Assembly: GCA_030655215.1 (NCBI GenBank)
Contig: JAURVZ010000061.1
Coordinates: 1 to 64,000 of the forward strand
Source: Pseudolabrys sp.
GTDB taxonomy: Bacteria > Pseudomonadota > Alphaproteobacteria > Rhizobiales > Xanthobacteraceae
Direction: 5' to 3'
Length of the DNA stretch: 64,000 bases
The notes beneath the pieces are model-generated. The model was not told the origin of the DNA. It did not search any database and saw only the letters and a program-made list of their open reading frames with translations. This document shows positions 51,370 through 63,727 of this stretch, one piece after another. Position 1 is the first letter of the stretch; each line of letters opens with the position of its first letter. The position numbers and the translations under genes were made by a program.

Positions 51370-52614
51370 TTACGCCGGCTGCGGCGTCGCGCGCAGCACC
51401 GGTTTTTCGACGATCGGCAAATTGATCAACCCCGACAGGACGCCGAAGAAGACCGACAACCACCAAACCGGATCATACGATCCCCAGTATTCAAAGGCGT
51501 AGCCGCCGAGCAGCACGCCGAGGAAGCCGCCGACCTGGTGGCTGAAGAACACGAAGCCGAACAACATGGTCATCCAGCGCGTGCCGAACATCACCGCAAC
51601 GAGTGCAGAGGTTGGCGGCACTGTCGACAGCCACAGCAATCCCGACACGGCGCCGAAGATCAACGTCGCGACCGTCGAGGGCGGTGTCAGCACGAACACG
51701 ACAATCGACAGCGCGCGGGCAAAATAGATGAATGACAGGATGTAACGCTTCGGCACGCGGTTGCCGAGATAGCCCGAGGTCAGCGAGCCGACGATGTTGA
51801 ACAGGCCGATGATGGCGAGTGTCCAGCCGCCGACTTCGGCCGAGATGCCGCGATCGATCAGATAGGACGGCAGATGCACCGTGACGAAAGCGAGCTGGAA
51901 GCCGCAGGTGAAGAAGCCGAGTGTCAGCAGCACATAGGAGCGGTGGCCGAAAGCCTCAGACAAAGCCTGCTTGATCGACTGGCCCGCCAGCGGCGACGGC
52001 GCGCCGGGCGCGCGCCGCGGCGTCATCAAGGCAAGCGACAGCGGCAGGATCAGCATCAGGATGCCGCTGAAGGCGAGCAGCGCGGTCTGCCAGCCGTACA
52101 GGTGAATGAAATAAACGCCGAGCGGCGAGAACAGGAACTGGCCGAACGAACCGGCGCCGGTGCCGACGCCGAAGGCAAGCGAGCGCCATTCTTCCGGCAG
52201 CAACTTGCCGAAGCCGCCAATGACGATGGTGAACGAACTCGCCGACAGGCCGAAGCCGATCAGCACGCCGGCGGTGATCGTCAAGCTGCCCGGCGTGGTC
52301 GAATAAGCCATCAGGCCAATGCCGGCGGCATACAAGATTGCACCGAAACACAGCACCCAGTTGGTGCCGTATTTATCGGCGATGGCGCCGGCGAAAGGCT
52401 GGCCGACACCCCACAGCAAGTTCTGGATGGCCAGGGCGAAGGCGAAAACTTCGCGGCCCCAGTGATTGGCCTCCGACATCGGCGTGAGGAAAAAGCCGAG
52501 TGCGGAGCGCGGACCGAAGCCGATCATCGCAATCAGGCAGCCGCAGACCATGATCACCAGTGGCGTGCGCCAAGTGGCTAAGGGCGACTTGCTCGCGGCG
52601 GCTGGCATCGACAT
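51370..52614 (-). CDS. MFS transporter
   Basis: A 414-residue major facilitator with about 12 membrane helices. The loop 2-3 signature reads as [13 protein letters not shown], and the first helix region is [17 protein letters not shown]. It resembles the monocarboxylate/oxalate-formate-like part of the superfamily. Since it is directly upstream of acuI, a substrate such as a short-chain carboxylate is possible, but this rests on context only. Confidence 0.87.
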   Translation of the reverse strand: MSMPAAASKSPLATWRTPLVIMVCGCLIAMIGFGPRSALGFFLTPMSEANHWGREVFAFALAIQNLLWGVGQPFAGAIADKYGTNWVLCFGAILYAAGIGLMAYSTTPGSLTITAGVLIGFGLSASSFTIVIGGFGKLLPEEWRSLAFGVGTGAGSFGQFLFSPLGVYFIHLYGWQTALLAFSGILMLILPLSLALMTPRRAPGAPSPLAGQSIKQALSEAFGHRSYVLLTLGFFTCGFQLAFVTVHLPSYLIDRGISAEVGGWTLAIIGLFNIVGSLTSGYLGNRVPKRYILSFIYFARALSIVVFVLTPPSTVATLIFGAVSGLLWLSTVPPTSALVAVMFGTRWMTMLFGFVFFSHQVGGFLGVLLGGYAFEYWGSYDPVWWLSVFFGVLSGLINLPIVEKPVLRATPQPA

Positions 52615-52766
52615 GGCGAACGCTCCCGGCAGGCTTTTGGAATCGCGCGGCCAATCGCCGCATCAGGCCGCGGACCATAGAGGGTCAGCCAGCCTGCCAG
52701 AAGTCAATATTGGTGATCCCACGCATTTACCGGATGCATGACTGGGACCGCATAGATGCTAGAAAC

Positions 52767-54092
52767 TCACAGCTTTTTGACTTCGGCCTCGGTCAGCCTG
52801 GTCATGCCCCAGTTCGGCTCCTTGGCGCCATCGCCCCAATTGCGCGGCCGGTAGAAGATCAAGCCGCCGAGCTTGTTCAGCCGCTTCATCTCGGGGATCC
52901 AGTTCGGCTTAGCCCAATCGTCATGATAGTGCGTCGACTTAGCGACATCCGGCATCCACAATTTGCCGTCGAGCGTCTCGCGCGCAATCACCATGGACCG
53001 CGCCCAGGGTTCCGGCTCCTTGATCGCCTTCGATTTGCCGTCGCAGGCAAAGGTGAACTGGCACTTCAGGTGACGGTGATCGTTTTGATAGATCACACCG
53101 CAGACATCGTTCGGATAATACGGCGTGAAGGCGCGGTTCAAGACGACCTGGGCAACAGCGATTTGCGCGCGCACGGGCTCGTCACGTGCCTCAAAGTAAA
53201 TCGCGGTGGCGAGACACTTCTCGGCCTTGGCGCGCGATGCACCGGTGAGTTTCAAGCGCTCGGCCGGTGAGCGTGGATGCTGATCGACGCCGGTGACGAC
53301 GCCTTTGCTGGCGACGCTCTCGCCTTCGCTTGATAGTCCGGGCTTGGCCGGTGTGATCGCCGATTGCTTGATGTCGGGATCGACCATCGCAAGGATAATG
53401 GGCGCTTCGCCCTTCTTCCACGGCGCGATCCGCTCGCGCTTGGCCATAAACGGGTCGGCATCGAAGTAAACATCTTCGGCGTCGATCTCTTCCTTGAACA
53501 AATCGGCGGCCTGCTTGGTGCGCGGCGCAAGGTCAATGGGCTGCGATGCGTCGAAGCGATCATTCGTCTTGCCGGGCAAAGCCGCAACGGCGGTTTCCGA
53601 TGGCGTTTCAAACTCGGCCATCGGCGGCATCGGATCGCGGCCACGCGAAATCTGCGAGTCGCGCTTCGCTTTGCGATTGACGCTCGGGAAGCGCAGCGGC
53701 GCATTGGCATCGCCGAGCGGCTGCGCGCCGATCGAACCGGCAATGTCATCGGGATCGAAATTGGCCAGCGCATAAACCGGCGGCGGCGGAATCGCCGTGC
53801 CGATCGGGCGCGGCATTGAAAACATGGAAGCGTGAATGGTGCCGAAGGGTGACGCGATCAGGTGCTCGCGCGCGCGGTCGGCAACAGCAGGCTGTCGCGC
53901 CAAGAGCGCGCCGAGATCCTGGAAACCGATCGTGCTGGGCAGCAGCGCAATGACCAGCGCGCCGATGCTCATCCGCACCGATCGCGACGGCACAAGACCG
54001 CGCTGACGTCCCTTCTCTGCCTTGTGCCTGACTCTACTCAAACCCAACACCACAACGAACGCCGGCAAAATGCCGCCTTGCCGCGGAAGCAT
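52767..54092 (-). CDS. SleB/CwlJ-type cell wall hydrolase, membrane-anchored
   Basis: A 441-residue envelope enzyme. An N-terminal membrane helix (SIGALVIALLPSTIGF, about residues 42-57) is followed by a long, poorly structured periplasmic linker, and the C-terminal 150 residues form the Hydrolase_2 domain (CLATAIYFEARDEP, AQVVLNRAF, YPNDVCGVIYQN, CQFTFACDG). Relatives are lytic transglycosylases acting on peptidoglycan, first known from spore germination. The catalytic glutamate would be that in YFEARDE. The start could also be ATG 53972, close to the helix. It is divergent from a chemoreceptor gene. Confidence 0.87.
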   Translation of the reverse strand: MLPRQGGILPAFVVVLGLSRVRHKAEKGRQRGLVPSRSVRMSIGALVIALLPSTIGFQDLGALLARQPAVADRAREHLIASPFGTIHASMFSMPRPIGTAIPPPPVYALANFDPDDIAGSIGAQPLGDANAPLRFPSVNRKAKRDSQISRGRDPMPPMAEFETPSETAVAALPGKTNDRFDASQPIDLAPRTKQAADLFKEEIDAEDVYFDADPFMAKRERIAPWKKGEAPIILAMVDPDIKQSAITPAKPGLSSEGESVASKGVVTGVDQHPRSPAERLKLTGASRAKAEKCLATAIYFEARDEPVRAQIAVAQVVLNRAFTPYYPNDVCGVIYQNDHRHLKCQFTFACDGKSKAIKEPEPWARSMVIARETLDGKLWMPDVAKSTHYHDDWAKPNWIPEMKRLNKLGGLIFYRPRNWGDGAKEPNWGMTRLTEAEVKKL

Positions 54093-54112
54093 GCGACAGG
54101 TTCGTTATGGAG

Positions 54113-54139
54113 CGGTTAACCTTGAAATCCGGTTAACCG
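54113..54139. promoter_or_regulatory. Operator-like inverted repeat between the cell wall hydrolase and chemoreceptor genes
   Basis: CGGTTAACC (54113-54121) and GGTTAACCG (54131-54139) form a perfect 9-bp inverted repeat around 9 bases. It lies 21 bp before the hydrolase start and 92 bp before the chemoreceptor start. The two TTAACC-type words recall CtrA half sites, but their spacing (13 bases between TTAA words) is not the CtrA 7. Confidence 0.5.
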
Positions 54140-54230
54140 TGCTGGCGCTGGTGCCGCGAAAGTAGAAAGTTAACCATATCGCAATCGCTGGCGGCCACTA
54201 TGCGGTGGAACCATACCCCTGCGAGCCAGC

Positions 54231-55583
54231 ATGTCTTTGCACGATACCCTGACGACGCTTGCCGCCCAGGCGCCGATGCTCGCGGGTTTGAGCCTCGCCT
54301 TCCTGCTGGTCATCGCCGTGCTGCAACGTCGGCAGAGCAAGCAATATCTGCGGCTGTCGACGGCGCTCAACAACATGTCCCAAGGCCTCAATATGTTCGA
54401 TGCGCAGGCCCGCATCACCTTGCTGAACCAGCGCTATCTCGACATGTACGGGCTCGATCCGGCCATCGTGAAACCCGGATGCACCTTGCGCCAATTGATT
54501 CAGCACCGCATCGATACCGGCCTGTTAAAGGGTGACGTCGATGCCTATTGCAAGCGCATCCTGGATGGCATCAGCAAAGGCGAGAGCACGCCGCATTATG
54601 TGACCGCGAGCGACGGCCGCATTGTACTGGCCAAGAACGAACCTTTGCCGGGCGGCGGCTGGGTTTCGACGCATGAGGACGTCACCGAGCAGCGCCGCGC
54701 CGAGGAAGAACGCGCCGCCATCCGCGATCATGAACAGCGCCGCGGCGAGATTGAATCAGCGATTGCTGCGTTCCGTCCTCTGGTCGAGAAGCTTCTCTCC
54801 CGCGTGAGCGGCAGCGCCACCGCGATGCGGTCGACCGCCGACAGTTTGTTCGGCTCGTCCGATCGCACGTCGCAGCGCGCTGACGGCGCGGTGCAGGCGT
54901 TCAACGAAGCCAGCGCCAATGTCGAGACCGCCGCCGTTGCCGCCGAGGAATTATCGCAGTCCATCGCCGAAATCAGCCGCCAGTTGACGCACACCAGCGA
55001 CATTGTGCGGCTGGCAACGGAAGAAGCCAAATCCACCGATGGCGAAATCGCAGGTCTTGCCGCCGGCGCACAGAAGATCGGCGATGTCGTCAAGCTGATC
55101 CGCGACATTGCCGGACAAACTAATTTGCTGGCGCTCAACGCTACCATCGAAGCCGCGCGCGCAGGCGAAGCAGGCCGCGGCTTTGCTGTCGTTGCCGCGG
55201 AAGTGAAATCGCTCGCCGTGCAGACGGCAAAAGCCACCGAAGAAATCGCCAGCCATATTCTCGCCGTGCAGGACTCGACCGGGGGGGCGGTGGAGGCGAT
55301 CCGCAAGATTGCCGGGCGCATGCACGAGATCAACGAATACACCACCGCGGTGGCGGCGGCCGTCGAGGAGCAAAGCTCGGCGACCGGAGAGATTTCGCAC
55401 AATGTCGCCAGCGCGGCGCATGGCTCGGGTCATGTCGTCGAAGTGTTGAGCGAAGTCGTTGGTGCCGCGACCGAGACCCGGGTGTCGGCAGAGGTGGTGC
55501 GCGACGCCTCGCAGACCGTGGAAACCGCTGTCTCCAACCTGCGGCTTGAAGTCGAGGACTTCCTCGCCAAGGTCGCGGTCTAG
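54231..55583 (+). CDS. PAS-domain methyl-accepting chemotaxis protein
   Basis: A 450-residue chemoreceptor with one N-terminal membrane helix (about residues 14-31), no periplasmic domain and no HAMP. A PAS domain (about residues 38-160; [20 protein letters not shown]) should sense an internal signal such as redox or energy state. The signalling domain (about 200-400) contains the highly conserved hairpin tip [19 protein letters not shown] followed by [15 protein letters not shown], which contacts CheA and CheW. Its stop shares CTAG with the convergent small membrane protein gene. Confidence 0.93.
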   Translation: MSLHDTLTTLAAQAPMLAGLSLAFLLVIAVLQRRQSKQYLRLSTALNNMSQGLNMFDAQARITLLNQRYLDMYGLDPAIVKPGCTLRQLIQHRIDTGLLKGDVDAYCKRILDGISKGESTPHYVTASDGRIVLAKNEPLPGGGWVSTHEDVTEQRRAEEERAAIRDHEQRRGEIESAIAAFRPLVEKLLSRVSGSATAMRSTADSLFGSSDRTSQRADGAVQAFNEASANVETAAVAAEELSQSIAEISRQLTHTSDIVRLATEEAKSTDGEIAGLAAGAQKIGDVVKLIRDIAGQTNLLALNATIEAARAGEAGRGFAVVAAEVKSLAVQTAKATEEIASHILAVQDSTGGAVEAIRKIAGRMHEINEYTTAVAAAVEEQSSATGEISHNVASAAHGSGHVVEVLSEVVGAATETRVSAEVVRDASQTVETAVSNLRLEVEDFLAKVAV

Positions 55584-55858
55584 ACGCCTGCCGTATAGCG
55601 GACGAACAGCATCGGCACGACGGCGATAAAGAAGCCGATAAACCGCACCGGCATGGTCAGCGGCGGGCCGTTGGCGATGCCGCCGCGCATATAGACGGCG
55701 ATGCCCTCGAACACCGCAATGCCGATCAGCACCCAGAAATACGGCCCGAGGCTCAGTTCGCGGCTGGCCGGCACATTCAACAGCACGGCGCCGACAACAA
55801 CGCCGAGCACGGCGGCATAGACGAAAAAGACGCGGTCGATGGTCATGCCTGCGAACAT
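55580..55858 (-). CDS. Small membrane protein (92 aa)
   Basis: A 92-residue protein with three hydrophobic segments ([36 protein letters not shown] and [14 protein letters not shown]). ATG 55858 or 55846 is the start; both lie just after the ppdK stop at 55866, so it may be translated from the ppdK message. Function unknown. Confidence 0.7.
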   Translation of the reverse strand: MFAGMTIDRVFFVYAAVLGVVVGAVLLNVPASRELSLGPYFWVLIGIAVFEGIAVYMRGGIANGPPLTMPVRFIGFFIAVVPMLFVRYTAGV

Positions 55859-55865
55859 GGTGCGA

Positions 55866-58694
<2,829 letters not shown>

Positions 58695-58791
58695 GATCGA
58701 TCACTTGCTCGGAAAGGGAAGAAGGCACGCCTTTAGAAGCACCTGAGCGGCATGGCGCGCAAGCCCGCAGATTGGGATGTCCTTCCAACGC

Positions 58792-58938
58792 CTAGAAGCG
58801 CAGGAGACCGAGGCCCATGACGCCGACGAAAATCAGGTAGATGGCGACGATATAGGCCAGAAGGCGCGGCGCAATCAGGATCAGAATGCCGGCAAGAATG
58901 GCAACGATCGGCTGCAGATGCGTCAAGGTGATCGTCAT
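58792..58938 (-). CDS. DUF3096-type short membrane protein (48 aa)
   Basis: A 48-codon gene that is easily overlooked. It begins MTITLTHLQPIVAILAGILI and continues with a second hydrophobic stretch after LIAPRLL, ending GLGLLRF, so it has two short membrane helices. This matches the DUF3096 family of small proteins. A perfect EcfG-type promoter lies 32 bp ahead of the ATG (58971-58995), which supports both the gene and stress-induced expression. Function unknown. Confidence 0.82.
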   Translation of the reverse strand: MTITLTHLQPIVAILAGILILIAPRLLAYIVAIYLIFVGVMGLGLLRF

Positions 58939-58970
58939 GTGAGAAAGCCCCTTTGGCGTGAAGGTAACAG

Positions 58971-58995
58971 AACGGCGAAGCAGTCGCAGAGTTCC
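58971..58995 (-). promoter_or_regulatory. EcfG-type promoter of the DUF3096 gene
   Basis: On the minus strand GGAAC (58991-58995) and CGTT (58971-58974) are 16 bases apart, a perfect consensus match. The -10 element ends 32 bp before the DUF3096 start codon. Confidence 0.85.
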
Positions 58996-59165
58996 CTAAC
59001 TGACAGCGGCTGCCGGGCCAAGGTGGCGAGCGGGGTAATCCCCTAGGCTCTCGCAGCCGCTAAATTTTTCAAACAGCCAATTCCGTCGAGTCGCGTGGGA
59101 TCGCCCGTATTATTTAAGGCCCCGGGCGGCCGCCTTCCCTTCCTTGCCCCGACAATATCGAGGGA

Positions 59166-59243
59166 GTGGCGCGCCAAGCGGCGCAACCTTTTCGTCGTGG
59201 GACACCCTGGTTTCCCAGGGTGCCGCGCCTCTCGGCGCGCCAC
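59166..59243. repeat. Nested inverted repeat
   Basis: Outer arms GTGGCGCGCC (59166-59175) and GGCGCGCCAC (59234-59243) are perfect 10-bp complements. Inside is a second perfect hairpin, CACCCTGG-TTTC-CCAGGGTG (59203-59222). The layout would give a three-way or stacked RNA or DNA structure. Confidence 0.7.
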
Positions 59244-59516
59244 AGCGGCGTCTTCCAGCCGACGGGCCGCGCTTTCAGCCAGAGCTTGCTCCCCAAAGTG
59301 CGGGGGCCGCTCACGCCGTCAGCCAGCTCCTGGCAGGGCGTCATTGTGCGCCCGGGCGGAGCCCCGTCACCGCCCGAGCGCGAAGGCTTGCGTTTGCCTC
59401 CGCCCGCGGGCGCCGCATCCTGCTCCACTCTCACGACGCCTCATGACAGCGCCCCTCGATGAGCAGGACGAAGAGAGTATATATACTGTAGGATTTAATG
59501 TCAAGCGGGGTTTCTT

Positions 59517-59638
59517 GCCCCGGACGCGATGCGGCACGCAGTGACGCTTCGCAGATCCGGGGCCCCGATTGTTTTCAGGTAAGTGACCGGGGTCCCGGGT
59601 CTGCGCGGCAACACTTCGTGTTGCAGCGCGCCCGGGAC
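59517..59638. repeat. Two copies of a 47-bp hairpin repeat
   Basis: Copy 1 (59517-59563) has arms GCCCCGGA/TCCGGGGC; copy 2 (59592-59638) has arms GTCCCGGG/CCCGGGAC and an inner stem GCAACAC-TTC-GTGTTGC. Both are exactly 47 bp with 8-bp arms, so they belong to one family. Copy 2 lies 9 bp after the glyS stop and may serve as its 3' end. Confidence 0.72.
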
Positions 59639-59646
59639 ACAGATCG

Positions 59647-61695
59647 CTACCCCTCGATCTTCGAGAAGTCCGCCACCGCCCGCGTGGCTTCGCGGATTTC
59701 GTTGAGCAAGGTCAAACGGTTGGCGCGGACGGCCTTGTCATCGGCATTCACGGTGACCTTGTCGAAGAAGGCGTCGACCGTCGGGCGCAGCTTGGCCAGC
59801 GCCGTCATGGCGGCGGCGAAGTCTTCCTTGGCGACGGCTGACGCTGCTTCCGACTTGGCGGTGGCGACGGCGCTGGCGAGCGCCTTTTCTTCCGGCGCGT
59901 CGAGCAGCGCGGCATCGACCGCACCGTTGTAGCTCTTGCCGTCCTTCTTCTCCTCGATGCGGAGAATGTTGGAGGCGCGCTTGACGCCGGCGAGCAGGTT
60001 CTTGCCGTCATCGCTGTCGAGGAATTTGCCGAGCGCCTCGACCCGGCGCACGACCATCAACAGATCGTCCTGACCTTCCAACGCAAACACGGCATCGACG
60101 AGATCGTGACGCGCGCCCTGCTCGCGCAACTGCACCTTTAGACGGTCGGCGAAGAAAGACAGCAACTCGGGCTTGGCAATCGTGTTCAGCGACAGCCGCA
60201 ATTGATTGTCGATGATGATGCGAATGACGCCCAGCGCCGCCCTACGCAACGCATAGGGATCCTTCGAGCCGGTCGGCTTTTCATCAATCGCCCAGAAGCC
60301 AACGAGCGTATCGATCTTGTCAGCCAAAGCGACAGCGATCGACACCGGATCGCTCGGCACGCTGTCCTTCGGACCGACCGGCTTGTAGTGATCTTCGCAA
60401 GCGGCAGCGACGCTGGCGTCTTCGCCCTGCGCGATGGCGTAGTACTTGCCCATCAGGCCCTGCAGATCGGGGAATTCGCCGACCACTTCGCTCAACAGAT
60501 CGGCCTTGCACAGCTGCGCGGCGCGCGCCGCCGTGTTGACATCGGCGCCGACCAGCGGCGCCAGTTGCCCGGCGAGCTCAATGATGCGGGCGATGCGCTC
60601 GGCCTGGGTGCCAAGCTTTTCATGAAAGACAATGCCGGCGAATTTGGGCAGTCTGTCTTCCAGCTTTGTCTTCAGATCGGTGGCATAGAAGAACTTGGCA
60701 TCGCTCAGGCGCGCGCGGATGACGCGCTCATTGCCGGCAATGATCGCCTTGCCGCCATCGGTGGCTTCGATGTTCGACACCAGGATAAATTTGTTGACCA
60801 GCTTCGACGTTTGCGGATCGCGCAGCACGAAACATTTCTGGTTGATGCGGATGGTCGAGCGGATGACCTCGCCGGGAATATCGAGGAAGGCCTTGTCGAA
60901 CTCGCCCATCAGCACGACCGGCCATTCGACCAAGCCGGCGACTTCGGCGAGCAGGGCTTCGTCTTCGACCAGTTCATAGCCTTGCGCGAAAGCGAGGTTC
61001 TTGGCGTCGGCGCGAATGATGTCCATGCGGCGCGCGGCATCGAGCACGACCTTGGCGCCTTCGAGCTTCGCCACATAATCGTCGAAGCGCTTCACCTTGA
61101 ACGCGCTTGGGCTGAGGAAACGATGGCCACGCGTTTCATCACCAATGGCGACGCCATCGATGATGAAGGGCACCACGACCGGCTCTTCGGTTTCCGGACC
61201 AAATGTCGCGACGATGGAATGCAGCGGCCGCACCCATGACAGCGAGCCGGCTTGCGCCGACTGCGCGCCCCAGCGCATCGACTTCGGCCACGGGAAGGAG
61301 CGGACGATTTCCGGGATCATGGTGGCGAGCACGGCGAGCGTGTCCTGGCCCGGCTTCTCGGTCAGCGCGATGTAGAAGTCGCCCTTCTTGTCGGCCTGCA
61401 CCTTGGCCTGATCGATCGAGGTCAGGCCCGCAGCGCGCAGGAAGCCGGCAATCGCCTGTTCGGGCGCGCCGACCTTCGGGCCTTTGCGCTCCTCTTTCAG
61501 ATCAGGCTGGCGCTGCGGCACGCCCTGCACGGTGAGCGCCAGGCGGCGCGGCGTGGCGAAAGCCTTGGCGCCTTCATATGTCAGGCCGGCAGCGACCAGA
61601 CGGTCGGTGACCATCTTTTTCAAATCGTCGGCGGCGCGCGCCTGCATGCGCGCGGGGATTTCCTCGGAAAAGAATTCAAGCAGAAGATCGGGCAT
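59647..61695 (-). CDS. glyS: Glycyl-tRNA synthetase beta subunit
   Basis: The 682-residue beta chain of the heterotetrameric (alpha2beta2) bacterial glycyl-tRNA synthetase; it binds tRNA while the alpha chain forms glycyl-adenylate. The start [18 protein letters not shown] is diagnostic, and [25 protein letters not shown] and the C-terminal [22 protein letters not shown] anticodon-binding segment follow. The alpha subunit gene glyQ is not in the window; it probably lies beyond the LemA gene on the same strand. The gene is 73 bp downstream of the DUF2207 gene. Confidence 0.97.
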   Translation of the reverse strand: MPDLLLEFFSEEIPARMQARAADDLKKMVTDRLVAAGLTYEGAKAFATPRRLALTVQGVPQRQPDLKEERKGPKVGAPEQAIAGFLRAAGLTSIDQAKVQADKKGDFYIALTEKPGQDTLAVLATMIPEIVRSFPWPKSMRWGAQSAQAGSLSWVRPLHSIVATFGPETEEPVVVPFIIDGVAIGDETRGHRFLSPSAFKVKRFDDYVAKLEGAKVVLDAARRMDIIRADAKNLAFAQGYELVEDEALLAEVAGLVEWPVVLMGEFDKAFLDIPGEVIRSTIRINQKCFVLRDPQTSKLVNKFILVSNIEATDGGKAIIAGNERVIRARLSDAKFFYATDLKTKLEDRLPKFAGIVFHEKLGTQAERIARIIELAGQLAPLVGADVNTAARAAQLCKADLLSEVVGEFPDLQGLMGKYYAIAQGEDASVAAACEDHYKPVGPKDSVPSDPVSIAVALADKIDTLVGFWAIDEKPTGSKDPYALRRAALGVIRIIIDNQLRLSLNTIAKPELLSFFADRLKVQLREQGARHDLVDAVFALEGQDDLLMVVRRVEALGKFLDSDDGKNLLAGVKRASNILRIEEKKDGKSYNGAVDAALLDAPEEKALASAVATAKSEAASAVAKEDFAAAMTALAKLRPTVDAFFDKVTVNADDKAVRANRLTLLNEIREATRAVADFSKIEG

Positions 61696-61768
61696 TTGGC
61701 GGTCTCAGAGCGGGACAAATCCTGCGCCGCAGGTAGCAGGCAGCGGGATGAAAGTCACCCTTTGGCGG

Positions 61769-63727
61769 CTACCAGCCGCCGCCGCCTCCCCCGCCACCAC
61801 CGCCGCCCGAACTGCCGCCCCCGCCGCTCGACGAGAAGCCGGAGGAGCTTGAGGACACCGGCACGGCGCTGGCCAGGGCGCTGCTGACGCTGGCGACGGA
61901 GGCCGCCACCGCGGTGCCGACATTCGCGCCGGACCAGCCGCTGCCGCTGCTCCAGCCGGGCTGGTAGTGCTGCGCCGGCTCCGCGTCCGGATAGGCCCGG
62001 CGCAGCGCGGCGTCGAAGGCATCCGACCACGGCTTCTCCAGATTGAGCGCGACCGCATAAGGCAGCAGCGTCTCGAAACGCTCGGCGGTGATCTCGGGCG
62101 CCTGGCTGTTCATGCGGTCGCTCTCGGCGGTTTCGATGTAGAGCCGCAAGCCCGCGAGGTGATCCATGATCGGGCGGCCGAGCGTGGTCGGCGCGCGCAT
62201 CAGATAAACGAACAGGCCATTGAGCGCGGCGAAGGCGCCGATCAGCACGAAGGAGAACGGATAGGCCTCGACGAAGGAGAGGATCAACGGCGGCAGTTCG
62301 ATCGCCTCATCGGGAATGATGACGGCCATGAGGTAGATGAAAAACGAAATGAAGATTGCGAAGACGGCGAAGGACAGCAGGCCGCGGAAGATCGATGAGA
62401 AGTCGAGGCTGCCGAAGATCGAGGTCAGCAGCGGGATGATGAACAGAGCGAGGAAGAAGCTGCCGAAAGTGGTGAAGACGAGAATGCCGATGTCTTCATC
62501 CTGCAGGCCGCCGACGACCAGCACGCCGATGATGACGGCAATGGTCATGATGATGCCGACGATGGCGTAACCGAAATTGCGGCGGAAGAAGCGCTTGCCG
62601 GCCTCCGCTTCGACGGCGGCGGTGAATTTGCTGCCGAGCGCGACGACCTGCGCGCCATGCGCCTTGTCGATGATGGCCTTGCCGTCGTGCTGGTTGAGGA
62701 AGGTATTGATGGCGTTCTCGCCATCGGTCAGTGCCGGCTTGCCTTGCGTCTTGACCGCGGTGAGCGTGAGCCTGTCGTTATGCTGGTCGAATTTCAGCCG
62801 GCCTTTCACCGCCATCGACAAAGCCGCCGCCGTAAACGCGCGCCAGCGGTCGCGGCCGAAGCCCCAATTGTCGATGTAATTGGCGAGCGCCGGCGACACG
62901 CCTTGCGGCGGATGAAATTGCGGGATGATGGTGCCGGGTCGCGGATCCTTGCCGACCGCGCGCCAGGCCGCGAGATAATACAGCAGCACGACGAGGAAAC
63001 CAGCACCACCGAAGATCCAGTGGCGGTTGTCGAACAGCGCGTAATACTGCTCGTTCGGCGGATCGACAGCGGTGGCGCTGAGCCCGGCGACGACGGTGAG
63101 GCCTTCTGTTGCCGCCAGTGCGCGTGTCGTCTGCACAGTGAGCACGCCGTTAGTGTCGACCGCGCCGCGCCAATCCTTGCCTTGCGCGCCGAGCGGGCCG
63201 CTGAACGCGGTCCACCGCGTCGGCTTCTCACCGGCTTCCATTTCGAGCCGGTAGGTGGCGCTGAGGATCGGGAAATTCCAGAAATTGCCGGTGACGTTCC
63301 AGTTCAGCTCCGGCACGCCGTCGAACCAGCGCACCTGCCGCGCCGTCGTGTAGCGGAAGACATACGTATGATCGCCAGCCGGGATGATGACGTCCTTGTC
63401 ACCGGCATAGATGCGCAGATAACGCGACTGCCGTTCGGTGCGGTATGGCTCCGCTTTGCCGTCGCGGGTGACGCCGAGCAGCGTGAATTCTACCTCGCGT
63501 TCGCGGCCAGCGGCATCCTTGAAGGTCATCGGGAAGTCGCGATAAATGCCGCGCTTGATCGCATTGCCTTCGGCGCGAACGCGCACGGTTTCGGTGACGG
63601 TCAGCGTGCCGTCCTTGGCCAGTTGCACACCTGAGTCGAAGCGTTGAATGACCTCTGCGGCCTGCGCCTGCGCGCCGCCGACGATCAAGGCGATGGCGAG
63701 GAGCAGCGCGCGCATCGATGGCCTCAC
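61769..63727 (-). CDS. DUF2207 domain-containing membrane protein
   Basis: A 652-residue protein. A signal peptide (residues 1-23, ending QAQA) leads into a periplasmic beta domain (IQRFDSGVQLAKDGTLTVTE onward, about 24-225), one membrane helix near 235-250, a cytoplasmic part, and a cluster of four hydrophobic segments at about 390-520. The tail is glycine-rich (GGGGSSGGGGG, ending in W). DUF2207 proteins of this type are typically encoded beside LemA, as here with an ATGA overlap. Function is unknown; envelope localisation is clear. Confidence 0.88.
   Translation of the reverse strand: MRPSMRALLLAIALIVGGAQAQAAEVIQRFDSGVQLAKDGTLTVTETVRVRAEGNAIKRGIYRDFPMTFKDAAGREREVEFTLLGVTRDGKAEPYRTERQSRYLRIYAGDKDVIIPAGDHTYVFRYTTARQVRWFDGVPELNWNVTGNFWNFPILSATYRLEMEAGEKPTRWTAFSGPLGAQGKDWRGAVDTNGVLTVQTTRALAATEGLTVVAGLSATAVDPPNEQYYALFDNRHWIFGGAGFLVVLLYYLAAWRAVGKDPRPGTIIPQFHPPQGVSPALANYIDNWGFGRDRWRAFTAAALSMAVKGRLKFDQHNDRLTLTAVKTQGKPALTDGENAINTFLNQHDGKAIIDKAHGAQVVALGSKFTAAVEAEAGKRFFRRNFGYAIVGIIMTIAVIIGVLVVGGLQDEDIGILVFTTFGSFFLALFIIPLLTSIFGSLDFSSIFRGLLSFAVFAIFISFFIYLMAVIIPDEAIELPPLILSFVEAYPFSFVLIGAFAALNGLFVYLMRAPTTLGRPIMDHLAGLRLYIETAESDRMNSQAPEITAERFETLLPYAVALNLEKPWSDAFDAALRRAYPDAEPAQHYQPGWSSGSGWSGANVGTAVAASVASVSSALASAVPVSSSSSGFSSSGGGGSSGGGGGGGGGGGW

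Larger units (their letters stand above)
58996..59646. other. Non-coding structured region (about 650 bp) downstream of glyS
   Basis: No gene is supported: open readings on both strands overlap one another, are rich in Arg, Pro and Gly, and lack ribosome sites. Instead the region holds a nested inverted repeat (59166-59243), an AT-rich spot with GTATATATAC near 59478-59487, and two 47-bp hairpins (59517-59638). From memory, similar DNA recurs between genes in Bradyrhizobium-like genomes and is sometimes annotated as short hypothetical genes. Confidence 0.6.

Noticed and set aside
54116-54136. CtrA box before the chemoreceptor gene
   Set aside because: The two TTAA words are 13 bases apart and inverted, not the direct TTAA-N7-TTAA arrangement.
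59095-59544. Open frames of 60-150 codons in the region downstream of glyS
   Set aside because: They overlap on both strands in several frames, are low in complexity, lack ribosome sites and coincide with inverted repeats.
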